From Micromonospora sonchi (lineage in GTDB: Bacteria > Actinomycetota > Actinomycetes > Mycobacteriales > Micromonosporaceae): a stretch of DNA of 64,000 nucleotides. This document shows, piece by piece, positions 16,794-25,852 of this stretch. The position numbers were made by a program, and so were the translations under genes. The notes beneath the pieces are model-generated. The model ran no database searches and was not told where the DNA came from. It worked only from the letters and a program-made list of their open reading frames with translations. Position 1 is the stretch's first letter; every line of letters starts with the position of its first letter. The DNA lies in contig NZ_BMNB01000023.1 of the NCBI RefSeq assembly GCF_014646235.1, forward strand, positions 1 through 64,000. The letters run 5' to 3'.

Positions 16794-17225
16794 CTAGCTC
16801 GACGGCAGTCCCAGCTTGTCGAAGAATGCTCGGTTGCGCTCGGTGGCGGAGTTGATGAGGCGGTCGAAAGACATGACCTCGATGTACGCCTTGGCTGACT
16901 CGTTGAAGCCGAAGTAGCCGAGGCCGTCGTGAGTCCGCCGGAGGTTGGCGTACTCGCACCTGCTCACGAGCGTCGGCGTGAGGTCAGCCAGGATGCAACA
17001 GAACGCCGGCGAGTCCTGGGATGCCGGGATTGGTCGCCCCGAAGCCGTCAACACGCCACCACTGCGCACCCGCTTGACGTAGTCGAGCGACTGGAGGATC
17101 GGGTCCTTGTCCTCCGATGCGTCGTTCCGCATCGGCCTCTTGATCTCGACCACGACGATCGACGACAACGGCAGAGTCTCGCCCTCCGCGGTCAGCACGG
17201 GCGTGTCGACGAGTCGCGTGGCAAC
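16794..17225 (-). pseudogene. C-terminal remnant of ATPase/nuclease-type protein
   Basis: About 142 codons in frame, starting directly after the TAA of the hemerythrin gene with VATRLVDTPVLTAEGETLPLSSIVVVEIKRP and ending KLGLPSS. The pattern (VVEIKRPMRND, DKDPILQSLDYVKRVR, GLGYFGFNESAKAYIEVMSFDRL, RNRAFFDKLGL) is that of the C-terminus of large GHKL-ATPase proteins whose last domain has an E-x-K nuclease-like motif. The ATPase part is absent. A GTG at 17198 could start a short product, but the sequence is best read as a truncated gene at an island boundary. Confidence 0.7.
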
Positions 17226-17666
17226 TTAAAGTGGGCCTACGATTTCTGGGTGGGTGTCCAGGGAGAGGGTTTTCAGGACGGTCAGGAGTTGGCGTTCCTC
17301 GTACCTGAAATGGGACTCCATGATTGCTGCCAGCCCCTCCAGGTGCCGGGCCAGTTCCGCGGGCGGGGCGGCCCGGGCGACCGCGGCCTGGAGCCCGGTC
17401 AGCAGGTGCGCCATCATCGAGTGGTCCTGCCGCAGGTAGTACAGCGTCTCCCGCAGCTCGGGATACTGCTCGGCGATCGCCGGAAACAGGCCAAGATCCT
17501 CGCCCTCATGGTGGGCGGTCAGCGCCGCACAGAACCCGTGACAGAACAGCAGCAGCTCTCTGGTCGCCGGCTCCGCCGGCTCACCATCGGCGAGGGCCTG
17601 CTGGGTGACCGTCAGCGCTTCGCGGAGCCTGTCGTGCACGCGGCGCAACTCATTGCTCCAGGCCAC
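17226..17666 (-). CDS. Hemerythrin HHE-domain protein
   Basis: A 146-residue helical protein starting at GTG 17666. Iron-ligand-type residues are spaced as in HHE domains: H11 (RRVHDRL), the HGF/H52-E56 region (AALTAHHEGEDLGLFP), H82 (RQDHSMMAHLL) and a late H118 with E122-E123 (MESHFRYEER). The family binds a non-heme di-iron centre and is linked to oxygen, NO or iron handling. A perfect 20-bp palindrome lies 17 bases upstream of the start. Its TAA stop abuts the truncated ATPase remnant. Confidence 0.85.
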   Translation of the reverse strand: MAWSNELRRVHDRLREALTVTQQALADGEPAEPATRELLLFCHGFCAALTAHHEGEDLGLFPAIAEQYPELRETLYYLRQDHSMMAHLLTGLQAAVARAAPPAELARHLEGLAAIMESHFRYEERQLLTVLKTLSLDTHPEIVGPL

Positions 17667-18066
17667 CAGCCTGGTCTTCTCGCCCTCACCCGCGGGTGAG
17701 GGACGAAGGTACGACGAACATCGTCATCGATTCCCTTCGGTCCGGCGCCTCCATGCCTGACACGGCCTGCCACCGACACGCGACGCTGCGGCCGAAGGTA
17801 GCACGAGGCGCTCGGGTTCCACTCTTGCAACCCCTCCCCATGATCATCGAGAACGGCAGGAGGGAGCCAACGCTTAAACATTCAAGTTCAAGATTTCCTC
17901 AAGTTGCGCTGGACATCGTCATGTTTCGAAGTGCTTCTGCCAGACTCACTCGAACCAGGAAGCCGATCCAGACCGCCGACAGTGGCAAGTGGACGGCTTC
18001 GACGGTGTGCATCAGTTACTGTTCCGGCCCGCGTTGTCGGAACGAAATCCCTGGAAGGGAGAAGCT
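17667..18066. other. Divergent intergenic region, hemerythrin / secreted protein
   Basis: About 400 bases between divergent genes. Apart from the palindrome at 17683-17702 I see no gene or RNA here; the short open frames lack family patterns and consistent codon bias. Confidence 0.5.
17683..17702. promoter_or_regulatory. Perfect 20-bp palindrome upstream of hemerythrin gene
   Basis: CCCTCACCCGCGGGTGAGGG equals its own reverse complement. It lies 17-36 bases before the GTG start of the minus-strand hemerythrin gene, where a dimeric regulator could bind or a leader hairpin could form. Confidence 0.55.
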
Positions 18067-18522
18067 GTGACACGTTTCCGCTCGGTGGTCTGCGCGGCCT
18101 TGTTGGGATTCGCGATGGCGGTGGTCTCCGCGACAATATTCGCACCTTCGGCGTCCGCCGCGTCGCTGTACTGGAAGAACGGGACCAACGTTTCAAAATC
18201 GACGGTGTGGTCCGGGGCGACCGCCAGCAACATGCAGTGCTACTTCCCGTCGGGATACAACGCGACCATGTGTATCCGGTTCGACCGGCGGGCCATCTAC
18301 GTGCGAAACGACAAGGCCAACGGCTATTTCAAGCTGGGGCAGTGGACCGGCGGCGGTAACACGTACATCTGCCAGAACAACCGCACGAAGACCTCCGGCG
18401 ACGGCAGCTGGGTGACGTGCCAGTGGAACTGGCCGAAGAAGAACTGCTACACCAAGAGGACCGGATACGGGCAGCACGAATGGTACGTGACCAGCCCCGC
18501 CAGCGGCGTCAAGTGCTATTAG
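18067..18522 (+). CDS. Small secreted cysteine-containing protein
   Basis: A 151-residue exported protein from GTG 18067, with ribosome site GGAAGGGAG upstream. The signal peptide covers residues 1-31 (TRFRSVVCAALLGFAMAVVSATIFAPSASA). The mature part has six cysteines and many aromatic residues: MQCYFPSG, MCIRFDRRAIYVRNDKANGYF, YICQNNRT, GSWVTCQWNWPKKNCY. It is a paralogue of the protein encoded at 21727-22215 (same C-I-x-[FY]-D, YV+[ND]K, C-x-NN, W-x-x-C-x-[WF]-NW order). I do not recognise a named family; an extracellular structural or binding role is likely. Confidence 0.75.
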   Translation: MTRFRSVVCAALLGFAMAVVSATIFAPSASAASLYWKNGTNVSKSTVWSGATASNMQCYFPSGYNATMCIRFDRRAIYVRNDKANGYFKLGQWTGGGNTYICQNNRTKTSGDGSWVTCQWNWPKKNCYTKRTGYGQHEWYVTSPASGVKCY

Positions 18523-18664
18523 TTTCATAGCTGAGACACGCCCTGGCGAAAGCCGGAGCGCATCGCCGGCGACACTCTCCTCCTGCGAGCGAGAGCATGT
18601 CGTCGGCGATGCACGCGTCCGGGGCCACCTCTGTTGGAATCTCGCTGCACTCCTCACAACCGTT

Positions 18665-18698
18665 ATGTCACACAGACATAATCATGTCGCTGTGACAT
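18665..18698. promoter_or_regulatory. 34-bp imperfect palindrome at start of SanA-like gene
   Basis: Outer arms ATGTCACA (18665-18672) and TGTGACAT (18691-18698), inner arms GACAT (18675-18679) and ATGTC (18684-18688): 14 of 17 base pairs match. The right arm includes the first two bases of the ATG at 18697. A CATAAT hexamer at 18678-18683 could be a -10 box giving a nearly leaderless transcript, so a bound repressor would block initiation. Confidence 0.55.
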
Positions 18699-19305
18699 GA
18701 CGCTCCTGAGGACAACTGCCACCCGGCCCCAACCCGCCCAACCCCAGCCCCGCTGGCCCTCCGGGCGCCACCCCGAGGTGCCGGTCGCGCTGGTGCTGGG
18801 CACCCGGGTCCAGGCCGACGGCACCCCGGCGCCGTTCCTCGCCGCCCGGCTGGAGATCGCCCGAGAGTTGTACGCCACCGGCAAGGTCCAGGCCATCCTG
18901 GTCTCCGGCGACAACATGCGCCACGAGTACAACGAACCCGAGGCGATGCAACGCTGGCTGATCGAACGGGGAGTGCCCGCCGACAAGGTGGTGCTCGACT
19001 ACGCCGGCTTCGACACGTACGACTCGTGTGCCCGCGCCAAGCGGATCTTCGGCGTGGAGCGGGCGACGCTGGTGACCCAGCAGTTCCATCTGGCCCGCGC
19101 CGTCACCGTCTGCCGGCACCTCGGCGTGGACGCCATCGGCGTCGGCGACGAGACGGCCCGGGAGTACGGCCGGACCTGGCAGTTCGCCTCCGCCCGCGAG
19201 TACGGCGCCAGCATCAAGGCCGCGCTGGACGTGCTGTCCGGTCGCGACCCGGTGCACCTCGGCCGCCGCGAAACCGGCATCGACGACGCGCTCCGCACCG
19301 GCTGA
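18697..19305 (+). CDS. SanA/YdcF (DUF218)-family protein
   Basis: A 202-residue protein. VALVLGTRVQADGTPAPFLAARLEIARELYATGKVQAILVSGDN is the DUF218/YdcF core, followed by MQRWLIERGVPADKVVLDYAGFDTYDSCARAKRIFGV and LVTQQFHLARAVTVCRHLGVDAIGV. SanA, ElyC and YdcF relatives act in envelope integrity or peptidoglycan and lipid-carrier metabolism. The usual N-terminal membrane anchor is missing, so this copy may be cytoplasmic unless translation starts upstream. The ATG at 18697 sits in a 34-bp palindrome. Confidence 0.85.
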   Translation: MTLLRTTATRPQPAQPQPRWPSGRHPEVPVALVLGTRVQADGTPAPFLAARLEIARELYATGKVQAILVSGDNMRHEYNEPEAMQRWLIERGVPADKVVLDYAGFDTYDSCARAKRIFGVERATLVTQQFHLARAVTVCRHLGVDAIGVGDETAREYGRTWQFASAREYGASIKAALDVLSGRDPVHLGRRETGIDDALRTG

Positions 19306-19442
19306 CCGGCCACCGGTCGGGCAGCAGGTGAACCAGCCCGCACCGCGGCTCGCCTGACTCGCCGCATTCGCCTGATTGATCCCGAAAGTGTCCGTAGGCT
19401 CACTGCCAGACGTACTACCACGGGTCTGGAGGGGGTTGCGCC

Positions 19443-19790
19443 ATGGCCGACGACCAGGTCGCCCGCAACCTGAAGGGCATGGACGATCTCGACTTCAAGG
19501 GGTGGAACCCGGCGGACTGGAACGGGGTGTTCGCCCACCACCACACCGATGACGTGCTCGTGGATCTGAAGGGGCAACCACCGACCCACGGCATCCAGGA
19601 GCACATCGATGCCATGAAGGCGTTCGCCCAGCAGACCGGCGGCACGCCCGTCCAGATCAAATCCCACCCCATCGGTTTCGGATCGGGCGAGTGGACCTGT
19701 GTGGTGGGCGAGTTGGAAGACGGCAGCCGGATGGTGACGGTGGCGAAGTGGCGCGATGGCGCCATCGCTGAGGAGTACATCTGGATGTAA
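19443..19790 (+). CDS. SnoaL/NTF2-like domain protein
   Basis: A 115-residue single-domain protein with the NTF2/SnoaL pattern: helical N-terminus, then WNGVFAHHHTDDVLVDLKGQPPTHGIQEHIDAMKAFAQQTGG and a beta-sheet (HPIGFGSGEWTCVVGELEDGSRMVTVAKWRDGAIAEEYIWM). Related proteins are polyketide cyclases, dehydratases or small ligand binders. The ATG follows GGAGGG. The next gene, an SDR, begins 21 bases downstream, so the pair probably works on the same small molecule. Confidence 0.8.
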   Translation: MADDQVARNLKGMDDLDFKGWNPADWNGVFAHHHTDDVLVDLKGQPPTHGIQEHIDAMKAFAQQTGGTPVQIKSHPIGFGSGEWTCVVGELEDGSRMVTVAKWRDGAIAEEYIWM

Positions 19791-19811
19791 CCACCGCTTG
19801 AGGGAGTTGCC

Positions 19812-20732
19812 ATGTTGAATTTCCAGGATCGCGTCGCAGTCGTCACCGGTGCAGGACAGGGCATGGGGAAAGCTGACGCCCTGATGCTGGCCTCGCGTGG
19901 CGCACGGGTGGTGGTCAATGACGTGGTCAGGGAGAACGCTGACGCCGTCGTCAACGAGATCACCGAGGCCGGCGGAACCGCCGTGGCAGACACCCATGAT
20001 GTCGTCGCCGGAGCGGAGGTCGTCGCCACGGCGATCGACACCTTCGGTCAGCTCGACATCGTCGTCGCCAACGCCGGCATTCTGCGCGTCGGGCTCTTCA
20101 GCGAGCAGCCTGCCGACGAGTTCACGAGTGTCTTCGACGTCTCCTTCAAGGGCACCGTCGAGCTCGCCCGAGCAGCCTGGCCCCACCTGATCAAGTCGGG
20201 CTCCGGCCGCCTCATCCTCATCTCGTCCAGCGGCGTGCTCGCCAACCCGGGGGCATCCGCCTACGGTGCGGCCAAGGGGGCGATCTGGGCCCTCGGCAAC
20301 TCCCTGGCCATGGAAGGCGACCGGGTCGGTGTCCAGGTCACCACGCTCATGCCGACCGCATGGACGCCCATGACTGCGAACGCCTACAGCGACGAGAACA
20401 TCGTCTCCACACTGCGCGACGGCATGGGGCCCGAAAAGGTCGCCGCCTTCATCACCTACCTGGCCCACCAGGACACCACCGTGCACGGCGACTTCTTCCA
20501 GGTCGGCGGCAACCACGCCGGCCGGCTCGTGCTCGCCGGCCTTCCCCGCGTCTTCGTGGACGACGGAACCCCCGAGGCGTGGACGCAGAAGGCCGACCAA
20601 CTCCAGGCAGACTCCGACGACCTCGAGCAGTTCCGGGTGACCGGCGATCAGTTCGCCTCCGAGATGATCGCGTCCAACCCCTCCGTGGCCGCCGCCTTCA
20701 AGAACATGAACCCTGCGGACCTGGGCGCCTGA
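19812..20732 (+). CDS. SDR-family NAD(P)-dependent oxidoreductase
   Basis: A 306-residue protein. Cofactor motif TGAGQGMG at 12-19, NAG near 85, active-site serine with Y-x3-K in SSSGVLANPGASAYGAAKGA. A C-terminal extension of about 50 residues beyond the classical 250 (VFVDDGTPEAWTQKADQLQADSDDLEQFRVT) is like that in SDRs of the 17-beta-hydroxysteroid or (R)-hydroxyacyl type. The substrate is not evident. In operon with the SnoaL-like gene; ribosome site GAGGGAG before ATG 19812. Confidence 0.9.
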   Translation: MLNFQDRVAVVTGAGQGMGKADALMLASRGARVVVNDVVRENADAVVNEITEAGGTAVADTHDVVAGAEVVATAIDTFGQLDIVVANAGILRVGLFSEQPADEFTSVFDVSFKGTVELARAAWPHLIKSGSGRLILISSSGVLANPGASAYGAAKGAIWALGNSLAMEGDRVGVQVTTLMPTAWTPMTANAYSDENIVSTLRDGMGPEKVAAFITYLAHQDTTVHGDFFQVGGNHAGRLVLAGLPRVFVDDGTPEAWTQKADQLQADSDDLEQFRVTGDQFASEMIASNPSVAAAFKNMNPADLGA

Positions 20733-20787
20733 CGCAGGCGGCGGCTGACGGGAATAAAAGCGGCGCCGGCCACGCTGTACAAGATAA

Positions 20788-20799
20788 TTGAACATTCAA
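20788..20799. promoter_or_regulatory. TTGAA-CA-TTCAA inverted repeat
   Basis: A short AT-rich inverted repeat, 42 bases upstream of the second SDR gene, in otherwise GC-rich DNA. Spacing fits a dimeric MarR- or TetR-type site in a promoter; the regulator is not identified in the window. Confidence 0.4.
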
Positions 20800-20840
20800 C
20801 TACTGGGTGATCGGCCGATTGCCCGGAGGGGAGAGTTCTC

Positions 20841-21605
20841 ATGGCTGCGCCACTGCTGGACTTCACCGACAAGGTCGTCCTGATCACCGGAGGTGCGACC
20901 GGCATCGGCCGGGCGACCGCCCGCGCGTTCGCCCGCCAGGGAGCCAAGGTCGTCATCGGTGACGTGGACGAGCGCGCTGCCGAGACCGTCGACCTGATCA
21001 CCGCCGATGGCGGCACGGCGACGTACGTCCGCACCGACGTCACCAAGAACGACGAGGTCGAGAACCTCGTCCGGACCGCGGTCTCGACGTACGGCGGACT
21101 CGACGTCGCCTTCAACAACGCCGGAGTGCTCCCACCCACGGGCCCGCTGCTCGAGCAGACCGAGGCAGACTGGGATCGGACCATCGACGTTGACCTCAAG
21201 GGCGTCTTCCTCGCCCTCAAACACGAAATCGCCTACATGGCCGAGCACGGCGGCGGGTCGATCATCAACACGGCCTCGATCGCCGGAGTCATCGCCGACC
21301 CTGGAATGTCGCCGTACGTCGCCGCCAAGCACGGCGTCGTCGGCCTGACCAAGGCCGCAGCCCTCGACTACGCCAAGGCCGGGGTCCGCGTGAACGCGCT
21401 CGCCCCGGGCCTGGTCGCCACCGGGATGACCAAGGGCTGGCTCGACGACCCGGCGATGCGCGAGATCGTCGTCGCCAACTCCCAGCTCGGCCGGCCCGCC
21501 GAGCCCGAGGAGATGACCGGCATGGTGCTCTACCTCGCCTCGCCGCTCGCATCGTTCGCGACCGGCGGCGTCTACGTCGTCGACGGCGGGCAGACCGCCC
21601 ACTGA
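20841..21605 (+). CDS. Classical SDR-family oxidoreductase
   Basis: A 254-residue short-chain dehydrogenase: TGGATGIG at 14-21 (dinucleotide binding), D after the second strand (GDVD, favouring NAD), NNAG near 93, catalytic S, and Y-x3-K (SPYVAAKHG). The C-terminus LASPLASFATGGVYVVDGGQTAH is typical of FabG- or glucose-dehydrogenase-like members. It has its own promoter region with the inverted repeat at 20788-20799 and strong ribosome site GGAGGGGAGAG. A stem-loop terminator follows. Confidence 0.92.
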   Translation: MAAPLLDFTDKVVLITGGATGIGRATARAFARQGAKVVIGDVDERAAETVDLITADGGTATYVRTDVTKNDEVENLVRTAVSTYGGLDVAFNNAGVLPPTGPLLEQTEADWDRTIDVDLKGVFLALKHEIAYMAEHGGGSIINTASIAGVIADPGMSPYVAAKHGVVGLTKAAALDYAKAGVRVNALAPGLVATGMTKGWLDDPAMREIVVANSQLGRPAEPEEMTGMVLYLASPLASFATGGVYVVDGGQTAH

Positions 21606-21618
21606 CCTACTGTCCCGC

Positions 21619-21646
21619 GCGGCCCGTCCCCACCGGGACGGGCCGC
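21619..21646 (+). terminator. Stem-loop terminator after SDR gene
   Basis: A perfect 12-bp stem, GCGGCCCGTCCC / GGGACGGGCCGC, with loop CACC, starting 14 bases after the SDR stop and followed by TTCG rather than a U-tract, as is common in high-GC actinomycetes. Confidence 0.8.
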
Positions 21647-21726
21647 TTCGCCTGGTCCGCGGCAGGACGCGTATAGAGTGCTGTGATCGCAAAGCGCGAT
21701 GCACGGATCCAGAACGGACGCTCCTC

Positions 21727-22215
21727 TTGAGACCCCTCACTGATCGACTGCGCCACAAGCTGAACCGGACCTTCACGCGCGGCGGGGTCCTCCTCGCGGC
21801 CGCCATGGTCGCCGTGTTCGCCCTGCCGTCCGCGGCCATGGCTGCCGAAGACAACTACTACAAGTCATGCGAGTCTGACATGGTGAGTTGCCAGACCGGC
21901 GTGAAGGTCGGGCTTCCGCAAGGCGAATGCATGACGACGAGCCTCGCTTACGCATATACGTCGGTCTGCATCGACTACGACGGCGACTACGTGTACGTCA
22001 AGGATGGCAAGGCCGACGGCTACGCCGCGATGGCCCTGGTCTACTCCGCCAACGGCGTCAACACGCGCCTCTGCCGGAACAACCACGGCAACGGCACCTG
22101 GGCCAAGTGCAACTTCAACTGGGCCGAGGCAGGCAGGCACGCCGTGTCCGCAGGGTACAAGGAACAGTTCCACATCCTCAGACTCGACTACCTCTGGGAG
22201 TGGTACGGCAAGTAA
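21727..22215 (+). CDS. Small secreted cysteine-containing protein, paralogue
   Basis: A 162-residue exported protein using TTG 21727; a later ATG would remove part of the signal peptide (residues 1-40, basic RHKLNRTFTRGG, hydrophobic VLLAAAMVAVFALPSAAMA, cleavage AMA). The mature part (SVCIDYDGDYVYVKDGKADGYAAMALVY, TRLCRNNHGNGTWAKCNFNWAEAG) aligns with the protein at 18067-18522, showing a duplicated family on both sides of the SDR genes. A TATAGA hexamer about 55 bases upstream may be its -10 box. Function unknown. Confidence 0.7.
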   Translation: MRPLTDRLRHKLNRTFTRGGVLLAAAMVAVFALPSAAMAAEDNYYKSCESDMVSCQTGVKVGLPQGECMTTSLAYAYTSVCIDYDGDYVYVKDGKADGYAAMALVYSANGVNTRLCRNNHGNGTWAKCNFNWAEAGRHAVSAGYKEQFHILRLDYLWEWYGK

Positions 22216-22270
22216 CGGCCGGGTAGAACCGAGTCGGCTCAATCCGCCGACCTGGGCAAACGGGCCGGAT

Positions 22271-23356
<1,086 letters not shown>

Positions 23357-23490
23357 GACGAGCCAGCTTACGCCGCTGCCCGACGGTCACGGGCAGCGGT
23401 GGGCGACTTCACCGGCCGCCCCGGCGTCCCTCTCACCGGATCGGTGACGGCTCAGCTACCCGCCTGACGGCGTGTCGAGCAGCTGGGGCG

Positions 23491-24042
23491 TCACCGATCA
23501 GGGTGCGCGCGGGGTTTTCGGGGGGACGGGATGCCGATGCGGAGTGCCTTGGCGGCCAGCTCGGCGGCGGCCAGCTCGCCATCGGCCAGCTCGGCGGGGA
23601 ACAGCGGCAGCGCGCTGGGGGCCAGCTCGGCGGCGGCGGCCAGCGGCAGCGTGAATCGGGCGTCGGCGGCGGAGCCGGTCGTGTGCGACTCGCGAAGCAT
23701 CCACCGGACCTCGTCTGCCGTCCAACCCAGCGCCGGCCGGCCGGCGATCTCCCGGAGCAGCCGGAGCCCGGCCCGGGTGTCATCGTCGTAGAACCGCATG
23801 CACCAGTGGTGCACCCACATGCCCAGCGCCCGTACGCCGTCCCGGTCCAGGGAGCGCAGCAGCCGACCGCAGGCGGTGTCGCCGAAGGCCCGGCCCGGGT
23901 CACCGGCACGGTCCCGCTCGATGGCCCCGACCGCAGCGGGAGCGACGGCCCGCATCCGGTCGTAGAAACCTTGGACCACGGCTGTGTCCAGCGGTGGGTG
24001 CCCGTCTGTAGACGCCGCCGCCCGACCCGCCACGCTCACCAT
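23491..24042 (-). CDS. Hypothetical protein
   Basis: A 183-residue protein starting at ATG 24042, with no recognised family. The first 100 residues (TAVVQGFYDRMRAVAPAAVGAIERDRAG, LLRSLDRDGVRALGMWVHHWCMRFYDDDTRAGLRLLREI) are helical with conserved-looking Trp/His. The C-terminal half is an Ala/Leu-rich helix series encoded by near-repeats (GCCAGCTCGGCGGCGGCC). No signal peptide. The frame continues upstream without a good start, so the N-terminus is uncertain. Confidence 0.55.
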   Translation of the reverse strand: MVSVAGRAAASTDGHPPLDTAVVQGFYDRMRAVAPAAVGAIERDRAGDPGRAFGDTACGRLLRSLDRDGVRALGMWVHHWCMRFYDDDTRAGLRLLREIAGRPALGWTADEVRWMLRESHTTGSAADARFTLPLAAAAELAPSALPLFPAELADGELAAAELAAKALRIGIPSPRKPRAHPDR

Positions 24043-24271
24043 CGCCCGTACCCCTTCTTGAGTTGGTGGCCGCACGCTACCGACCACAACCGACACTTTC
24101 CCGCGCCGCACGCGTGCACTCCCCACCGCCCTGTCGAGCTGAACCGTTGGCGCCATCACGGCGTCGTCGCACAAGATGCCGCAACTCGCGTCGCTCACCG
24201 ACTCAGGTCGGGTGGACGCCAAGTGCCGGGGCGGCGCGACGCGGAGCAGGTAGTACATAACGACTTCAACG

Positions 24272-24327
24272 GTTAATAGGGGGCCCTTCCTCTACACGAG
24301 GCGTTAATAAGGTGCCCTTCCTTACAC
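24272..24327. repeat. Dispersed palindromic repeat, copy A (two units)
   Basis: Two head-to-tail units read on the minus strand as GTGTAAGGAAGGGCACCTTATTAAC and GTGTAGAGGAAGGGCCCCC-TATTAAC, separated by GCCTC. The same element occurs at 34437-34494, 43654-43718 and, as a fragment, at 44845-44867. This 332-bp gap (24043-24374) between divergent genes otherwise holds only putative promoters. Confidence 0.85.
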
Positions 24328-24374
24328 AACGGCCAGGTCCGAAAGCCGCCAGATGCAGGGTTGGGGATGGGCGC

Positions 24375-25832
24375 ATGATCGGGGGTGTGGAGTTGGACTT
24401 CGAGCGGTGTTACCGGGCCGTCGACAGCCGTGACCAGCGGTTCGACGGCTGGTTCTACACGGGCGTGACCTCGACCGGGATCTACTGCCGGCCGTCCTGT
24501 CCGGCGATGACGCCGAAGCGGCAGAACGTCCGGTTCTTCCCCTCGGCGGCGGCGGCGCAGGGCGCCGGATTGCGGGCCTGCCGGCGGTGCCGGCCGGACG
24601 CCTCCCCCGGCTCCCCGCAGTGGGACGTCCGGGCCGACGTGGTGGGGCGGGCGATGCGGCTGATCGCCGACGGGGTGGTCGACCGCAACGGGGTGCCGGG
24701 GCTGGCGGCTCGGCTCGGGTACACCGAACGGCACCTGCACCGGATGCTGCGGGCCGAGCTCGGCGCCGGGCCGCTGGCGCTGGCTCGGGCCCAACGCGCA
24801 CAGACCGCCCGTACGCTGATCGAGACCACCGAACTGGGCCTGGCCGAGATCGCGTTCGCCGCCGGGTTCGGCAGCGTCCGTCAGTTCAACGACACGGTCC
24901 GCGAGGTCTACGGGGTGGCCCCGTCGCAGATGCGCACCGGCCGTCGGGCGACGATCGGTGGGGCGGGCACGGTCACCCTGCGCTTGGCGTACCGTCCTCC
25001 GCTGCACGCCGACGCGCTGCTGGACTTCCTCGCCCGGCGCACGCTGCCCGGGGTGGACGAGGTGCGCGACGGGACGTACCGCCGGGGGTTGCGACTGCCG
25101 AACGGCACCGGCGAGGCGGCCCTGACCCCGGCGGACGGGTACGTTGCGGCCACGCTGCGCCTGACCGACCTGCGCGACCTGGCCCCCGCCGTGGCCCGTT
25201 GCCGACGCCTGTTCGACCTCGACGCGGACCCGGTCGCCATCGACCAGACCCTCGCCACCGCCCCGGCCCTGGCCCCGGCGGTGGCCGCCGAACCCGGCGT
25301 ACGCGTCCCCCGCGCGGTCGACGGCTTCGAGATCGCCGTCCGCGCCATCGCCACCCAGCAGGTCTCCCTCGCCTCCGCCCGCACCACCCTCGCCCACCTC
25401 CTCACCCAACTGCCCCCCACCCTCCCCGCTGTTGATCAGGATGAGGGCGCGTTCCTGCGGGGGTTTCCTGGTGCGGAGGAAATGTTGGGGGTGCCGGACT
25501 CGGGGTTTCGGATGGGGGCGGCGCGGCGGGAGGCGATCCGGGGGGTGGCTCGGGCGGTGGTCGACGAGGGGCTTGATCTGGCGCCGGGTGGGGACCGGGA
25601 GGAGACGGTACGGCGGTTGCTGGCGATCCCGGGCGTCGGGCCGTGGACGGCGGGCTACCTGGCGATGCGCGCGCTCGGCGACCCGGACGCGTTCCTCGCC
25701 ACCGACCTCGCGGTACGCCGGGGCGCCGCTGCCCTCGACCTGCCCGACCAGCCGAAGGCCCTTGACGCGTACGCCGCCCGCTGGCGCCCCTGGCGCTCGT
25801 ACGCGGTGATCCGACTCTGGCGAGCAGCGTGA
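24375..25832 (+). CDS. Ada-AlkA fusion: methyl phosphotriester sensor, AraC HTH and 3-methyladenine glycosylase
   Basis: A 485-residue three-part DNA-repair regulator/enzyme. Residues 1-85 are the Ada N-terminal zinc domain with cysteines in TGIYCRPSCPA and LRACRRCRPD (methyl acceptor and Zn ligands). Residues 90-190 are an AraC-type HTH (AARLGYTERHLHRML, LGLAEIAFAAGFGSVRQFNDTVREVYGVAPSQMR). Residues 200-485 are the AlkA glycosylase with HhH LLAIPGVGPWTAGYLAMRALGD and catalytic Asp in FLATDLAVRRG. It likely senses methylated phosphotriesters, activates alkylation repair and excises alkylated bases. The ogt gene follows directly. Confidence 0.92.
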   Translation: MIGGVELDFERCYRAVDSRDQRFDGWFYTGVTSTGIYCRPSCPAMTPKRQNVRFFPSAAAAQGAGLRACRRCRPDASPGSPQWDVRADVVGRAMRLIADGVVDRNGVPGLAARLGYTERHLHRMLRAELGAGPLALARAQRAQTARTLIETTELGLAEIAFAAGFGSVRQFNDTVREVYGVAPSQMRTGRRATIGGAGTVTLRLAYRPPLHADALLDFLARRTLPGVDEVRDGTYRRGLRLPNGTGEAALTPADGYVAATLRLTDLRDLAPAVARCRRLFDLDADPVAIDQTLATAPALAPAVAAEPGVRVPRAVDGFEIAVRAIATQQVSLASARTTLAHLLTQLPPTLPAVDQDEGAFLRGFPGAEEMLGVPDSGFRMGAARREAIRGVARAVVDEGLDLAPGGDREETVRRLLAIPGVGPWTAGYLAMRALGDPDAFLATDLAVRRGAAALDLPDQPKALDAYAARWRPWRSYAVIRLWRAA

Positions 25833-25852
25833 ACACGACCTTGGAGGAAAGC

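Noticed and set aside
7399..17225. Integrase, transposase or attachment-site repeats around the island
   Set aside because: I looked for recombinase motifs and flanking direct repeats and found none, so no mobile element is claimed.
17696..18070. Plus-strand frame upstream of the secreted protein gene
   Set aside because: No family pattern, ordinary codon-position GC is missing, and it covers the palindrome and promoter region.
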